A stretch of DNA of 64,000 nt from Heterotrichella gracilis (Eukaryota; Sar; Xanthophyceae; Tribonematales; Xanthonemataceae). Location: NCBI GenBank assembly GCA_032358255.1, contig JAULBX010025031.1, positions 1 through 64,000 on the forward strand, written 5' to 3'. A program made the position numbers and the translations under genes. This document shows, one piece after another, positions 9,638 through 18,595 of the stretch. The first letter of the stretch is position 1; each line of letters starts with the position of its first letter. The notes below the pieces were generated by a model. It saw nothing but the letters and a program-made list of their open reading frames with translations. It was not told the origin of the DNA and searched no databases.

Positions 9638-10531
9638 ATGAACAAATCAACTCTATTATTTTTATCTGCAATAACTGCCTTCACATTCAGCAGTTGCGGA
9701 GGCGGAGAAAAATCCGAAGACATTGAAACAGGAGATTCTGTAAAAACAGAAGAGCCTCAGATCAACCCGGTATCAGAAACTTTTTTCCAAGTTCCATCTC
9801 CAGGCGAGATGCTAACATTTATTAAAATGGTTGGTGGAAAAGGCAACAATAACACGTCGTTCTTAAACGCTCCAAGCAACGAAAAAAATTATACTGATAA
9901 CAAATCAAAAGCTTTAAATTTTGGTATTTATAGTTGCGATCTTAGCTACTGCAGTATCTTTGAAATAGGCTCTGAGGCTTTAAAATATTTTAAAACCGTA
10001 AAAGCAATGGGCGATCAAATTGGTGTTTCTACTGCCATTAAGCCTGAAGTTTTAAAACGTTTGCAAAACAATGTTGGTTCTTCAGACTCACTAGCAGTAA
10101 TTACAGATGATGTTTATTTCTCGTCTTTCGAAGCTTTAGAAGATAGCAAACAAGGCCCAACTTTGGCACTGGTTGTTGCAGGTGGTTGGTTAGAGAGTAT
10201 CTACATCGCTGTTAATCTTGCAAAATTTGAAGAGAAAAGTCCGGTTATTGAGCGCCTAGCAGATCAAAAATACACTTTAGAGAATTTAGTTGAGTTTTTA
10301 AAGAAACATGAGTCTGATGCAAATGTTGCTTCTGTAAAAGCAGATTTTGATGGCCTATTAGCAGAATTTAATAAGATCAGCGAAAAAGATGCTACAGCAG
10401 CAAGCGGAAAAGAAGGTAGTAAAACTGCTATGTTAGGTGGTGGAAAACAATTATTCATCACTAAAGAAGTTTACGAAACAATAGTAGCAAAAATTAAATC
10501 TATTCGTAACTCTTACACATTAACTAAATAA
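9638..10531 (+). CDS. Hypothetical lipoprotein, mostly helical
   Basis: 297 residues. A type II signal peptide with lipobox-like FSSC places the lipid-bearing Cys near residue 20, followed by GGGEKSED; anchoring in the inner or outer membrane is likely. The rest has no motif I recognise and looks mostly alpha-helical, with a clear run of helices in the C-terminal 100 residues. It lies 35 nt after sucC and 10 nt before another exported protein, so these three genes may form one transcript that ends at the terminator at 11049. Function unknown. Confidence 0.8.
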   Translation: MNKSTLLFLSAITAFTFSSCGGGEKSEDIETGDSVKTEEPQINPVSETFFQVPSPGEMLTFIKMVGGKGNNNTSFLNAPSNEKNYTDNKSKALNFGIYSCDLSYCSIFEIGSEALKYFKTVKAMGDQIGVSTAIKPEVLKRLQNNVGSSDSLAVITDDVYFSSFEALEDSKQGPTLALVVAGGWLESIYIAVNLAKFEEKSPVIERLADQKYTLENLVEFLKKHESDANVASVKADFDGLLAEFNKISEKDATAASGKEGSKTAMLGGGKQLFITKEVYETIVAKIKSIRNSYTLTK

Positions 10532-10541
10532 TATTTTTATC

Positions 10542-11027
10542 ATGAAATACATTATAACCATATTTATTGTTGCTTTAATTAGCACATCATCTTTCTCCCA
10601 AGCGGGAGTTTGTGGAAATTTCCATAAAAAATATTGCGTTTTAGAAAAAGATAAAGGCGCTAACTGGCAATACAATGCGCAAAGCAAAAGCGGTTTATTT
10701 AATCAAGGCATGGTTTCTAAATTGCGTTGTGTAATTTATAAAGGAATGGATTACAGGATCTCTGTTTGCTGCGAAACTGTTTTAGGTGACAAAGTAAATT
10801 ACAAGATCTTTGATTCGCGTACTAACGAATTATTATTTAATAACTCAACTGCAGAAGATACTCCTATTTTTGAGTTCCAAAGCGTAAGTACTCGTCAGTT
10901 AATTATCGAAGTAGTTGTTCCGCAAGGGGCTACGGAAAAAGATAAACACAAAGCAACTGATGCTGCCTGTGTTGGTTTATTAATTGAACACAAGATCACT
11001 GATAAACAAGGTTTCTCTACTTACTAG
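10542..11027 (+). CDS. Hypothetical secreted protein, Cys-containing
   Basis: 161 residues with a Sec signal peptide (cleavage after SSFSQ). The mature part begins with a Cys-bearing segment ([10 protein letters not shown]) and has more cysteines later (LRC, SVCCE, AAC), which suggests disulfides in the periplasm. The pattern is rich in beta strands. It follows the lipoprotein gene by 10 nt and the pair is probably co-translated and functionally linked. I do not recognise the family. Confidence 0.78.
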   Translation: MKYIITIFIVALISTSSFSQAGVCGNFHKKYCVLEKDKGANWQYNAQSKSGLFNQGMVSKLRCVIYKGMDYRISVCCETVLGDKVNYKIFDSRTNELLFNNSTAEDTPIFEFQSVSTRQLIIEVVVPQGATEKDKHKATDAACVGLLIEHKITDKQGFSTY

Positions 11028-11048
11028 TATTCACAATATTTTCAAAAG

Positions 11049-11076
11049 ACCCAATCGAGTTTCGGTTGGGTTTTTT
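11049..11076 (+). terminator. Intrinsic terminator before panB
   Basis: Arms ACCCAATCG and CGGTTGGGT form a stem with one G-T pair, followed by six T. It covers the in-frame upstream TTG start at 11066, so panB must begin further down. Confidence 0.85.
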
Positions 11077-11101
11077 ATTTAAATCATTTTATATTTTAAA
11101 C

Positions 11102-11917
11102 ATGCCAACCCGTAAAGAAGTAAAAAAAGTTACCACTCACGTTTTACAGGAAATGAAACAAAGAGGTGAAAAGATCGCTATGCTTACTGCATATGATTAC
11201 ACCATGGCAAAGATCATTGATAATGCCGGCATAGATGTAATATTGGTTGGAGACAGTGCCTCTAATGTAATGGCAGGACACGAAACAACCTTACCAATAA
11301 CATTAGATCAAATGATCTATCATGCAGGAAGTGTAATTCGTGCAATTGACCGAGCCTTGGTTGTTGTTGATCTACCCTTTGGATCTTATCAGGCCAATTC
11401 TAAAGAGGCTTTAAACTCTGCTATTAGAATTATGAAGGAAAGTGGTGCGCACGCCGTAAAACTAGAAGGGGGGCGTGAAATTAAAGAAAGTATAGAAAGG
11501 ATCTTAACGGCTGGTATTCCGGTAATGGGACATTTGGGTTTAACCCCGCAAAGCATTTATAAATTTGGAACGTACACGGTAAGGGCAAAAGAACAGGATG
11601 AAGCAGAACGTTTATTAGAAGATGCAAAATTATTAGAACAATATGGTTGTTTTGCTTTGGTAGTAGAAAAAATTCCGGCTGCATTGGCAACTAAAGTTTC
11701 TCAAACTATTTCTATTCCTGTAATTGGTATTGGTGCTGGTGTTGGTACTGATGGACAAGTATTGGTGACACACGATATGCTGGGCATGACGCATGAATTT
11801 AGCCCACGCTTTTTACGCCGTTATTTAAACTTGTACGAGAGTATGGGAAATGCTTTTAAGCAATATATCAAAGATGTAAAAAGCAAAGATTTTCCAAGCG
11901 ATAAAGAGCAGTATTAA
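11102..11917 (+). CDS. panB: 3-methyl-2-oxobutanoate hydroxymethyltransferase
   Basis: 271 residues from the chosen ATG. It catalyses the first step of pantothenate (CoA) synthesis, transferring a hydroxymethyl group from methylene-tetrahydrofolate to 2-oxoisovalerate in the cytoplasm. Family motifs are present: [38 protein letters not shown] and [15 protein letters not shown]. The frame also opens at 11066, but that start lies inside the terminator of the preceding genes, and [10 protein letters not shown] fits the family start. No panC or panE is adjacent. The stop codon abuts the stop codon of the reverse-strand gene that follows. Confidence 0.97.
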   Translation: MPTRKEVKKVTTHVLQEMKQRGEKIAMLTAYDYTMAKIIDNAGIDVILVGDSASNVMAGHETTLPITLDQMIYHAGSVIRAIDRALVVVDLPFGSYQANSKEALNSAIRIMKESGAHAVKLEGGREIKESIERILTAGIPVMGHLGLTPQSIYKFGTYTVRAKEQDEAERLLEDAKLLEQYGCFALVVEKIPAALATKVSQTISIPVIGIGAGVGTDGQVLVTHDMLGMTHEFSPRFLRRYLNLYESMGNAFKQYIKDVKSKDFPSDKEQY

Positions 11918-12826
11918 TTACCTGATCTTTACTTTCTCAACTTGTAAAATTTCTCTTGTAGCAGCATTGTGTACAAACACAATAACTGAAATATTCTTAT
12001 CATTCACTACAATTGGTTTAACAACATCCGGTGTCGGATCTGGCTTGTCAATGGTATAGGTCATGCCCTTTAAATTAAAATCATTAAGAGAATAACTTAC
12101 CGAATCGTTGGCGGCTTTTGCACTTGTTGTTAAAGGTACGCCCCAAGGACTGTTTAAGGCACCGCGTAACATATGTTCAAATTCATAATCGTCAACTTCT
12201 GTTCCATGGTCATCTTGTTTTCCAATAACACCATCTTCTGTTACAAGAATAGAAATATTAAGATTTTGAGCATATGCCGTTTGGAAATAGGCTTTAACGT
12301 CTGTATTTAAAGCCCCTGCTAATGTATCATAATTTGTAGTCACCTTTAATTTAACAATCAATGGATCTGTATTTGAAATTGCTAAAACTGATGACCAGGT
12401 TGTATAATAAGTAATTATTCCATTAGGAGCATAAGCTTTCCTGTTAATAATTCCGCTTGGGTAGGCAATAATCCCGAATCCGGCAGTTCCGCTCCAAACA
12501 TCCCCGGCTTCAGTTCTGTAATCTGCAGTATAATTTCCAAATGGGTTTGCAAGTGATCCTGCGTGAACTCCAACTATAATTAAACTGCTGCCATAAGTTG
12601 CAGAAAGATTTGCGGCTGCCGTAGCTGCGTCCGGGCAATTTTGACACCTCATTCCCGTGTAATCTTCCAGCATTGTTTTTTTGTAATTGTAAACAGCAAG
12701 ATTATTTTTAGTAACAAAACTTGTTCCCACTGCTGTATTTTTCTTTACGATCGGAGATTTAATTCGATCACAAGAAATAAAACCAAGTGTCAGTAAAATT
12801 GTAAATATTGAAATTATCTTTTTCAT
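11918..12826 (-). CDS. Omp28-like lipoprotein with thioredoxin-like CxxC
   Basis: 302 residues. The lipobox ends at Cys19 (LGFISC), so this is a lipoprotein. TGMRCQNCPDAA gives a CxxC at residues 61-64 inside a thioredoxin-like region (VGVHAG, then YPSGIINRK with a cis-proline-like YPSG). The C-terminal half is beta-rich. It matches the Bacteroidota Omp28-related outer-membrane family. It is the last gene of a reverse cluster with a TlpA-like thioredoxin and a DUF6029-like protein, which suggests a shared role in extracytoplasmic thiol chemistry or outer-membrane assembly. That role is inference. Confidence 0.85.
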   Translation of the reverse strand: MKKIISIFTILLTLGFISCDRIKSPIVKKNTAVGTSFVTKNNLAVYNYKKTMLEDYTGMRCQNCPDAATAAANLSATYGSSLIIVGVHAGSLANPFGNYTADYRTEAGDVWSGTAGFGIIAYPSGIINRKAYAPNGIITYYTTWSSVLAISNTDPLIVKLKVTTNYDTLAGALNTDVKAYFQTAYAQNLNISILVTEDGVIGKQDDHGTEVDDYEFEHMLRGALNSPWGVPLTTSAKAANDSVSYSLNDFNLKGMTYTIDKPDPTPDVVKPIVVNDKNISVIVFVHNAATREILQVEKVKIR

Positions 12827-12853
12827 GTTACTCTCTTATTATATATAAAGATA

Positions 12854-14560
12854 CTAAAAACTACTGGTAATTGAAATAGCAAAACCATTGCTTGCCGGTA
12901 CGGTCCGGCACACCCCACCAACGCAAAAGATTCCAGCTCTTTGTTTACCATAACTTAAAGAAATACGGTGAGGTCCGCTGGTATAACCGGTGCTAAAATA
13001 AACATAATGTAACCTTAGGTTCTCAACCGGGTTGCCATAATTATACTGGTCAATAGCAGCCACAAATATGTGGGTATTTGGCGTCCATTCTATTAAACCA
13101 ACCACCCAACTGCCTAAATTTAAGGTATCCTTATTATCCCTCTGCATACCTTGTAATTCAATACGGATGGCCGAATTGCCTTTGTATTTATAGGTAAGAT
13201 CTATAACTTCAATATTTGCTAAAACATTTTTGTAGGGTCCTTTAGGTGTATTGTGCTGTACAATATTGATGTTGTTAAATTGGTTGGCAAACATAAATGT
13301 ACCCTTGAATTTTTTAGTGAATTTTTTGGTGATCTCAATAAAAAAATCGTGGTACAATTCATTTCCAACCTCTTCGTAATTGGTTCGGTATAATTTTGAA
13401 GTGGTTGTACTATCGTTAATATTAATTGGCTTTAATAAGTTTGCCTGCGAAGCATTTAAGGTAATATCCATACCATATTTACCGCCTAATGCTGAACCTT
13501 TTGGTACTTTAAATTGCATCTCTGCCATACCACCAACTTCGCCCGTAGGCTGTGTGGCATAAGGGCTAAAGGCAGGCATTAAATACGTATGTTGCCTGGT
13601 TGTAGCGGGCAAATAATTAATTAAAAGATTTTGTAAAGTGGCGTCACGGTCACTCCTAAAACTCATATTATCAATTCGTTTTGCCTGCAACAAAAAAGAA
13701 AAACCTTTGGTAGCATAAGATGTAGAAAGGAACATGGCATCCCCCTGCTGGTAACTGAAATAATTTTTTCCGCCAACAGTAGTGTTATTGGCTGCTGCAG
13801 GATCATTTTCCTTTTGTGCATACTCCGCAAAAAAATTAAAACCGCCTCTTATAACATTCATTCTTCCGCTGTAAGCACCAACATTCTCCGGCATTACAAA
13901 ATCAGGGTTTTGGTCAGGTTGATTTTTACTTACAAAACTACCACCTATAATTACCTTTGTTTTAATGTTAGCTGCCATCGAATCCAGGGCCTCGTTAATA
14001 TTCAACTCTCCATCAAAACCCCTTACAATGCCCGGCCCAACAGTAAAAAAAGTTCTTTGTTTACCAACCACACCTTTTAAAGTTAAACCTCTTACTGGAT
14101 TAGAAATAACACGAATTCCATCTAATGAATTATCAAATAATAAACCCGGTTCGTAATAGGTTCTAAAGATCAAACCGCTACCAAACTGCTCGTAAATATT
14201 ACCAATGGTAATATCCAATAATTGATCCTGGTAACGTGCAAAACGGTTGGTAATACCCTGACCTTTATAACGCGGGTCAAAACCTTGCATCACATTGTTG
14301 TAAGCCTCGTAACGCACGCCGGCCGAGAATTTACCCTTGGTATAATTAATGTTCCCAAATGCATTGGAAAGCATTTTTTCTGGCACAATGGGCGCGCCAA
14401 TTAAAGTATCTTGTTTGTAATATTGTGCATCTATCTGAAAATAGCCATGCACCGAATTTGCTTCATCTGCAATGCTTTGAGCCTTAATGTTAAAAGCATT
14501 TAGAATAAGAATCAATAAAAAAGTAGCTGTTAGGCTACTTTTAAAATATTTGTTTTGCAT
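12854..14560 (-). CDS. DUF6029-like outer-membrane protein
   Basis: 568 residues from the chosen ATG; the frame runs to 14596, but the signal peptide MQNKYFKSSLTATFLLILI starts at 14560. After cleavage (KAQS) the protein is built of alternating amphipathic strands ending in an aromatic residue (SITSSF), typical of an outer-membrane beta-barrel. Long segments such as the GQGITNRFARY and YEQFGSGLIFR regions fit the DUF6029 family of Bacteroidota. It lies between the TlpA-like and Omp28-like genes with short gaps, so the three probably form one operon. The substrate is unknown. Confidence 0.8.
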   Translation of the reverse strand: MQNKYFKSSLTATFLLILILNAFNIKAQSIADEANSVHGYFQIDAQYYKQDTLIGAPIVPEKMLSNAFGNINYTKGKFSAGVRYEAYNNVMQGFDPRYKGQGITNRFARYQDQLLDITIGNIYEQFGSGLIFRTYYEPGLLFDNSLDGIRVISNPVRGLTLKGVVGKQRTFFTVGPGIVRGFDGELNINEALDSMAANIKTKVIIGGSFVSKNQPDQNPDFVMPENVGAYSGRMNVIRGGFNFFAEYAQKENDPAAANNTTVGGKNYFSYQQGDAMFLSTSYATKGFSFLLQAKRIDNMSFRSDRDATLQNLLINYLPATTRQHTYLMPAFSPYATQPTGEVGGMAEMQFKVPKGSALGGKYGMDITLNASQANLLKPININDSTTTSKLYRTNYEEVGNELYHDFFIEITKKFTKKFKGTFMFANQFNNINIVQHNTPKGPYKNVLANIEVIDLTYKYKGNSAIRIELQGMQRDNKDTLNLGSWVVGLIEWTPNTHIFVAAIDQYNYGNPVENLRLHYVYFSTGYTSGPHRISLSYGKQRAGIFCVGGVCRTVPASNGFAISITSSF

Positions 14561-14626
14561 GAGGGTAAAATAAGGTAATTTTTGTGTTAAAAACAAAAAT
14601 TTATTTCCCCTTTTTATAAGTGGTTA

Positions 14627-15142
14627 TTAGTGGGCCAATGCCTCACCTTTGGCCAGTTTCTTCACATTTTCATATAAAGCATCTTCATCACCTTCGGTAT
14701 ATGAATTATGGCTCCAAACTATTTTGCCTGTTCCGTCCACTAAAAACGTATGAGGTACGTTGTTTACGTTCATAGCACGTTTAAAATCAGAGTTCTCATC
14801 AATATACACTTCGTAATCCCAACCTTTAGATTTTACATCAGTAACTACTTTACCTGCGCTACGCGCATCATCAATACTAATAGCAATCAGTTTTACACCG
14901 GTCTCTTTTGTCCAGTCTGCATAATTTTCTTGTATCGCATCTAATTCTTTTTTACAAGGTTTGCACCAGGTAGCCCAAAAGCTAATAATAATTGGTTTTC
15001 CGTTATTAGAAAAAGTACTGGTATTTACTTTTGTACCATCCAGTTTTTTTACGGTTGAAGAAGGGATCTTATCACCATCACCACGCGAAGAGGTAAATGC
15101 GAACGCTGTTACAACTAAAAGGGCTAAAATAATTTTTTTCAT
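14627..15142 (-). CDS. TlpA/ResA-like thioredoxin-family protein
   Basis: 171 residues with a Sec signal peptide. The thioredoxin fold has the active site WCKPC (Cys60 and Cys63), preceded by SFWAT, and a cis-proline strand VPHTFLVD near residue 129. Proteins of this type reduce or isomerise disulfides outside the cytoplasm, for example in cytochrome c maturation. It is the first gene of the reverse cluster with the DUF6029-like and Omp28-like genes. The partner that supplies electrons is not in this window. Confidence 0.9.
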   Translation of the reverse strand: MKKIILALLVVTAFAFTSSRGDGDKIPSSTVKKLDGTKVNTSTFSNNGKPIIISFWATWCKPCKKELDAIQENYADWTKETGVKLIAISIDDARSAGKVVTDVKSKGWDYEVYIDENSDFKRAMNVNNVPHTFLVDGTGKIVWSHNSYTEGDEDALYENVKKLAKGEALAH

Positions 15143-15302
15143 AGTGTATTTGTTTACGTTAAAGTTATCAATTATTGAACCACAATGATAAAAAAAATAT
15201 CGTTAATACACTCTTTAACATTTTTAAACAAGCTAAAAATTTAGTTTCACTTGCTAAAACACGAAACCCGGAATAAGAAACCCGAAATCTTTAATTTTTA
15301 GT

Positions 15303-15310
15303 TAATTTTG
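15303..15310 (+). promoter_or_regulatory. Putative -7 element of hemL, with direct repeats upstream
   Basis: TAATTTTG fits TAnnTTTG and ends 13 nt before the hemL ATG. Two exact copies of GAAACCCG (15263-15270 and 15277-15284), spaced 14 nt start to start, lie just upstream and could bind a regulator. Confidence 0.45.
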
Positions 15311-15323
15311 CCAAAATTTCTCT

Positions 15324-16607
15324 ATGAACACAACAAAGTCTGCCGAGCTTTTTGAAAAAGCAAAAAATTATTTTCCGGGTGGTGTAAATTCACCGGTACG
15401 TGCTTTTAGAAGTGTTGGTGGCAACCCTCTTTTTATTGAAAAAGGAAAAGGCTCGCATATTTGGGATGCAGATGGAAATGAATACATTGATTATTGCTGC
15501 AGTTGGGGGCCATTAATTTTAGGCCACGCTAATGATAAAGTGTTGAATGCTGTAGATAAAACAATGCGCAACGGAACGTCTTTTGGCGCTCCAACAAAAT
15601 TAGAGAATGAGTTGGCCGAACTTATTTTATCAAATAATAAATTCATTCAAAAAATACGATTTGTAAGCAGTGGTACAGAAGCGGTAATGAGCGCCATTCG
15701 TTTGGCACGCGGTTTTACAAAACGTAATAAAATATTAAAGTTCGAGGGTTGTTATCATGGACATGTAGATTCGCTTTTGGTAAAAGCGGGCAGTGGTTTG
15801 GTAACCTTTGGTAATTCAAGCAGTGCAGGTGTACCCGAAAGTTTTGTGAACGAAACGATTGTTGTGCCTTTGCATAATAAAGAAGCGGTAAAAGAAGCTT
15901 TCGAAAAATTTAAAAATGAAATTGCCTGTATCATTATTGAACCCGTTCCTGCTAATAATGGTTTGTTGTTACAGGGAAAAGAATTTTTAGAATTTTTGCG
16001 GGAGATCTGTTCTGCTAATAAAACTTTATTAATTTTTGATGAGGTCATCAGTGGATTTAGAATGGGTTTTTGTGGTGTTGCAGGAATGTATAATATACAA
16101 CCGGATATTATTACTTACGGAAAAATTATTGGTGGTGGTTTCCCTGTTGGTGCTTATGGCGCGAGCAAAGAAATTATGAGCAATATTTCGCCGGAAGGAG
16201 CGGTTTACCAGGCAGGAACATTAAGCGGTAATCCTGTTGCGATGAGTGCTGGCATAGCACAATTAACAGAATGTTTAGCACCAAATTTTTATACAGATCT
16301 TGAAACAAAAACAAAATATTTAGTGGATGGTATCAACAAAATTAACCCATTTAACTTATTTAAGTTGTTTCATTTAGGATCTATTTTCTGGATCGCCTTC
16401 ACAGAAAAAGAAACTATAAATAATGCAGATGAAATTGATGCCAACAGCATGAGTTATTTTAAAACATTGTATCATGCTTTGTTAGAAAATGGTGTGTATC
16501 TTGGTCCGAGTGGTTACGAGGTTGGCTTTGTGAGCCAGGCGCACACTGCTGCAGATCTTGATAAAACAATTTCGGCATTTGAAAAAAGTTTAAAAAAATT
16601 AGTTTAA
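15324..16607 (+). CDS. hemL: Glutamate-1-semialdehyde 2,1-aminomutase
   Basis: 427 residues, the usual length. It is a PLP enzyme that converts glutamate-1-semialdehyde to 5-aminolevulinate in the C5 route to haem, in the cytoplasm. The start AENYFPGGVNSPVR-type motif is seen as YFPGGVNSPVRAF. FVSSGTEAVMSAIRLAR and GCYHGH are the family's cofactor motifs, DEVISGFR gives the PLP-binding Asp, and the Schiff-base Lys is in TYGKIIGGGFPVGA near residue 266. Haem demand fits the cytochromes coded elsewhere in the window. Its own promoter is probable. Confidence 0.97.
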   Translation: MNTTKSAELFEKAKNYFPGGVNSPVRAFRSVGGNPLFIEKGKGSHIWDADGNEYIDYCCSWGPLILGHANDKVLNAVDKTMRNGTSFGAPTKLENELAELILSNNKFIQKIRFVSSGTEAVMSAIRLARGFTKRNKILKFEGCYHGHVDSLLVKAGSGLVTFGNSSSAGVPESFVNETIVVPLHNKEAVKEAFEKFKNEIACIIIEPVPANNGLLLQGKEFLEFLREICSANKTLLIFDEVISGFRMGFCGVAGMYNIQPDIITYGKIIGGGFPVGAYGASKEIMSNISPEGAVYQAGTLSGNPVAMSAGIAQLTECLAPNFYTDLETKTKYLVDGINKINPFNLFKLFHLGSIFWIAFTEKETINNADEIDANSMSYFKTLYHALLENGVYLGPSGYEVGFVSQAHTAADLDKTISAFEKSLKKLV

Positions 16608-16622
16608 ATTTAGCTTAGTTAT

Positions 16623-16682
16623 ATGAAATAGTCATGCGCGATTGAGAAAAAACACAATAAAGATCGCATGACATATTCCATA
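16623..16682 (+). promoter_or_regulatory. Conserved 60-nt leader hairpin upstream of pgk (copy A)
   Basis: The two ends pair: 16623-16630 with 16674-16681 (one A-C mismatch at 16626/16678), an unpaired A at 16673, then 16631-16638 with 16665-16672, closing a 26-nt loop that contains AAACACAA and AAGAT. The element begins with ATGAAATAG and ends with TATTCCATA. A second copy with the same geometry lies at 59696-59755. Both stand 28-30 nt before a start codon. A -7 variant, TAAATTTA at 16605-16612, would put the hairpin in the 5' untranslated RNA. I do not recognise it as a known riboswitch. Confidence 0.75.
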
Positions 16683-16710
16683 TTATAATTAAAAACAATA
16701 AGAACTACAT

Positions 16711-17904
16711 ATGAAAACAGTTGACTCCATAAATTTCTCAAACAAACGCGCGGTTATTCGCGTTGATTTTAATGTGCCATTGAACGAAAATTTTGAAGTG
16801 ACCGATTCTACCCGCATTCGCGCCGCTATTCCCACTTTAAAAAAGATCTTAAAAGATGGCGGAAGCCTTGTATTGATGAGTCATTTAGGTCGGCCAAAAG
16901 AAGGACCAACTAATAAATATTCTTTAAAACATATTGTTGCAGAATTAAGCAAACAGTTAGGAACAACTGTTTTATTTGCAGATGATTGTATTAGTGAAAA
17001 AGCATTTGAACAATCCGCTGCTTTAAAAAGTGGACAAGTTTTGTTGTTAGAGAATTTACGTTTTTATAAAGAAGAAGAAAAAGGCGATGAAAAATTTGCC
17101 GAAAAATTAAGCAAGCATGGCGATATTTATGTGAATGATGCTTTTGGTACCGCTCATCGCGCACATGCTTCAACCGCCGTAATTGCAAAATATTTTAAAC
17201 CGGAAGCAAAATGTTTCGGTTTTGTAATGGCAGGCGAAGTGGCCAGCATTGATAAGGTATTGAACCAAACACAAAAACCTTTTACTGCAATAGTAGGTGG
17301 CGCAAAAGTAAGTGATAAAATTTTGATCATAGAACAATTAATGAGCAAAGCCAATAACATTTTAATTGGTGGTGGTATGGCCTTTACCTTTGTAAAAGCT
17401 ATGGGTGGGCAAATTGGTAAATCGCTTTGCGAAGACGATCGTTTAGAAATTGCCAAAGAATTAATTAGCAAAGCAAAAACAAAAGGTGTAAATTTATGTA
17501 TACCTGTTGACGCTATTGTTGCAGATAATTTTGCAAACGACGCTAACACAAAAGAAGTGGATATTGATAAGATACCCGATGGGTGGATGGGCTTGGATGT
17601 TGGACCAAAAACGATAAAAATGTTTGGCGAGATAATTAAAAACTCAAAGACCATTTTATGGAACGGTCCGATGGGCGTTTTTGAAATGAGCAGTTTTGAG
17701 AACGGCACCAAACAAGCTGCATTTGATATTGTAGAAGCAACAAAGAATGGCGCTTTTACGTTAATAGGCGGAGGAGATAGTGTAGCGGCCATTAACAAAT
17801 ATAACTTAGCGGATAAAGTAAGTTATGTTAGCACGGGTGGTGGCGCATTATTAGAGTATATTGAACAAGGAACATTACCGGGAGTAGAAGCAATTAAAGC
17901 GTAA
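16711..17904 (+). CDS. pgk: Phosphoglycerate kinase
   Basis: 397 residues, the usual length. It is the glycolytic and gluconeogenic enzyme that moves phosphate between 1,3-bisphosphoglycerate and [12 protein letters not shown] (residues 18-26) and SHLGRP are substrate-binding motifs, [12 protein letters not shown] and KVSDKI are typical, and GGGDSVAAI near residue 352 closes the nucleotide site. The conserved hairpin leader at 16623-16682 stands in front of it, so post-transcriptional control is likely. A small lipoprotein gene and ispF follow closely. Confidence 0.98.
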   Translation: MKTVDSINFSNKRAVIRVDFNVPLNENFEVTDSTRIRAAIPTLKKILKDGGSLVLMSHLGRPKEGPTNKYSLKHIVAELSKQLGTTVLFADDCISEKAFEQSAALKSGQVLLLENLRFYKEEEKGDEKFAEKLSKHGDIYVNDAFGTAHRAHASTAVIAKYFKPEAKCFGFVMAGEVASIDKVLNQTQKPFTAIVGGAKVSDKILIIEQLMSKANNILIGGGMAFTFVKAMGGQIGKSLCEDDRLEIAKELISKAKTKGVNLCIPVDAIVADNFANDANTKEVDIDKIPDGWMGLDVGPKTIKMFGEIIKNSKTILWNGPMGVFEMSSFENGTKQAAFDIVEATKNGAFTLIGGGDSVAAINKYNLADKVSYVSTGGGALLEYIEQGTLPGVEAIKA

Positions 17905-17919
17905 ATTAAATTCAGTATT

Positions 17920-18111
17920 ATGAAAACAATAATTTTTGTTTCGTTTTTTTTATCTGTAGGATTTTCTTCCTGCAAAAAAAATTATACCTGTGAATGTAAA
18001 AATGCTAACGCAACTTATCCTGCGGGTGAAATTGAAACTACACGCAGTAAAGCAAAAAAATATTGCCAGGATCTTTCTACTGCAGATACTAAATGTAACA
18101 TACAACAATGA
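17920..18111 (+). CDS. Small hypothetical lipoprotein
   Basis: 63 residues. The lipobox FSSC places the lipid Cys at about residue 18, followed by KK and a short Cys-containing tail (YTCEC, YCQDL, KCNIQQ). The five cysteines after the lipid Cys could form disulfides outside the cytoplasm. It begins 16 nt after pgk, and its TGA stop overlaps the ATG of ispF (ATGA), so it is probably translated from the same mRNA. No family recognised. Confidence 0.75.
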   Translation: MKTIIFVSFFLSVGFSSCKKNYTCECKNANATYPAGEIETTRSKAKKYCQDLSTADTKCNIQQ

Positions 18112-18593
18112 GCGTGAATATAAGAGTTGGTTTTGGTTATGATGTGCATCCTTTAGGCGAGGGTCGCGAGCTTTGGTTGGGCGGTGTTAAACTAGAATTT
18201 AGTAAGGGTTGTGTTGGCCATAGCGATGCCGATGTATTGTTACATGCCATTTGTGATGCCTTATTAGGCGCAGCAAACTTGCGCGATATTGGTTTTCATT
18301 TTCCAAATACAGATCCAAAATACAAAGGTGCTGATAGCAAAAAATTATTGACTGAGGTTATAAAATTATTGAAAGAGAATAATTATTACGTGGGTAATAT
18401 TGATGCTACTTTAAGTTTAGAAGACCCAAAAATAAATCCGCACATAAAAAAAATGCAGGAAATTTTAGCGCCAATTTGTGAAGTAACCACCAACGAAATT
18501 TCTATAAAAGCTACCACTAATGAAAAGTTGGGCTATGTTGGAAAAGGAGAAGGCGTAAATGCTTACGCGGTAGCTTTGATCTATAAAAAGTAA
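18108..18593 (+). CDS. ispF: 2-C-methyl-D-erythritol 2,4-cyclodiphosphate synthase
   Basis: 161 residues, the usual length. It makes the cyclic diphosphate intermediate of the non-mevalonate isoprenoid pathway as a trimer in the cytoplasm. Metal ligands are in GYDVHPL (Asp12, His14) and SDADVLLHA (His46); DIGFHFPNTDP and TTNEKLGYVGKGEG are family motifs. The start overlaps the stop of the preceding small lipoprotein gene by four bases, indicating translational coupling. It ends 2 nt from the stop of a convergent gene. Confidence 0.98.
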   Translation: MSVNIRVGFGYDVHPLGEGRELWLGGVKLEFSKGCVGHSDADVLLHAICDALLGAANLRDIGFHFPNTDPKYKGADSKKLLTEVIKLLKENNYYVGNIDATLSLEDPKINPHIKKMQEILAPICEVTTNEISIKATTNEKLGYVGKGEGVNAYAVALIYKK

Positions 18594-18595
18594 TT

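Noticed and set aside
11066-11101. Longer panB start
   Set aside because: Lies within a terminator and adds a stretch not found in the family.
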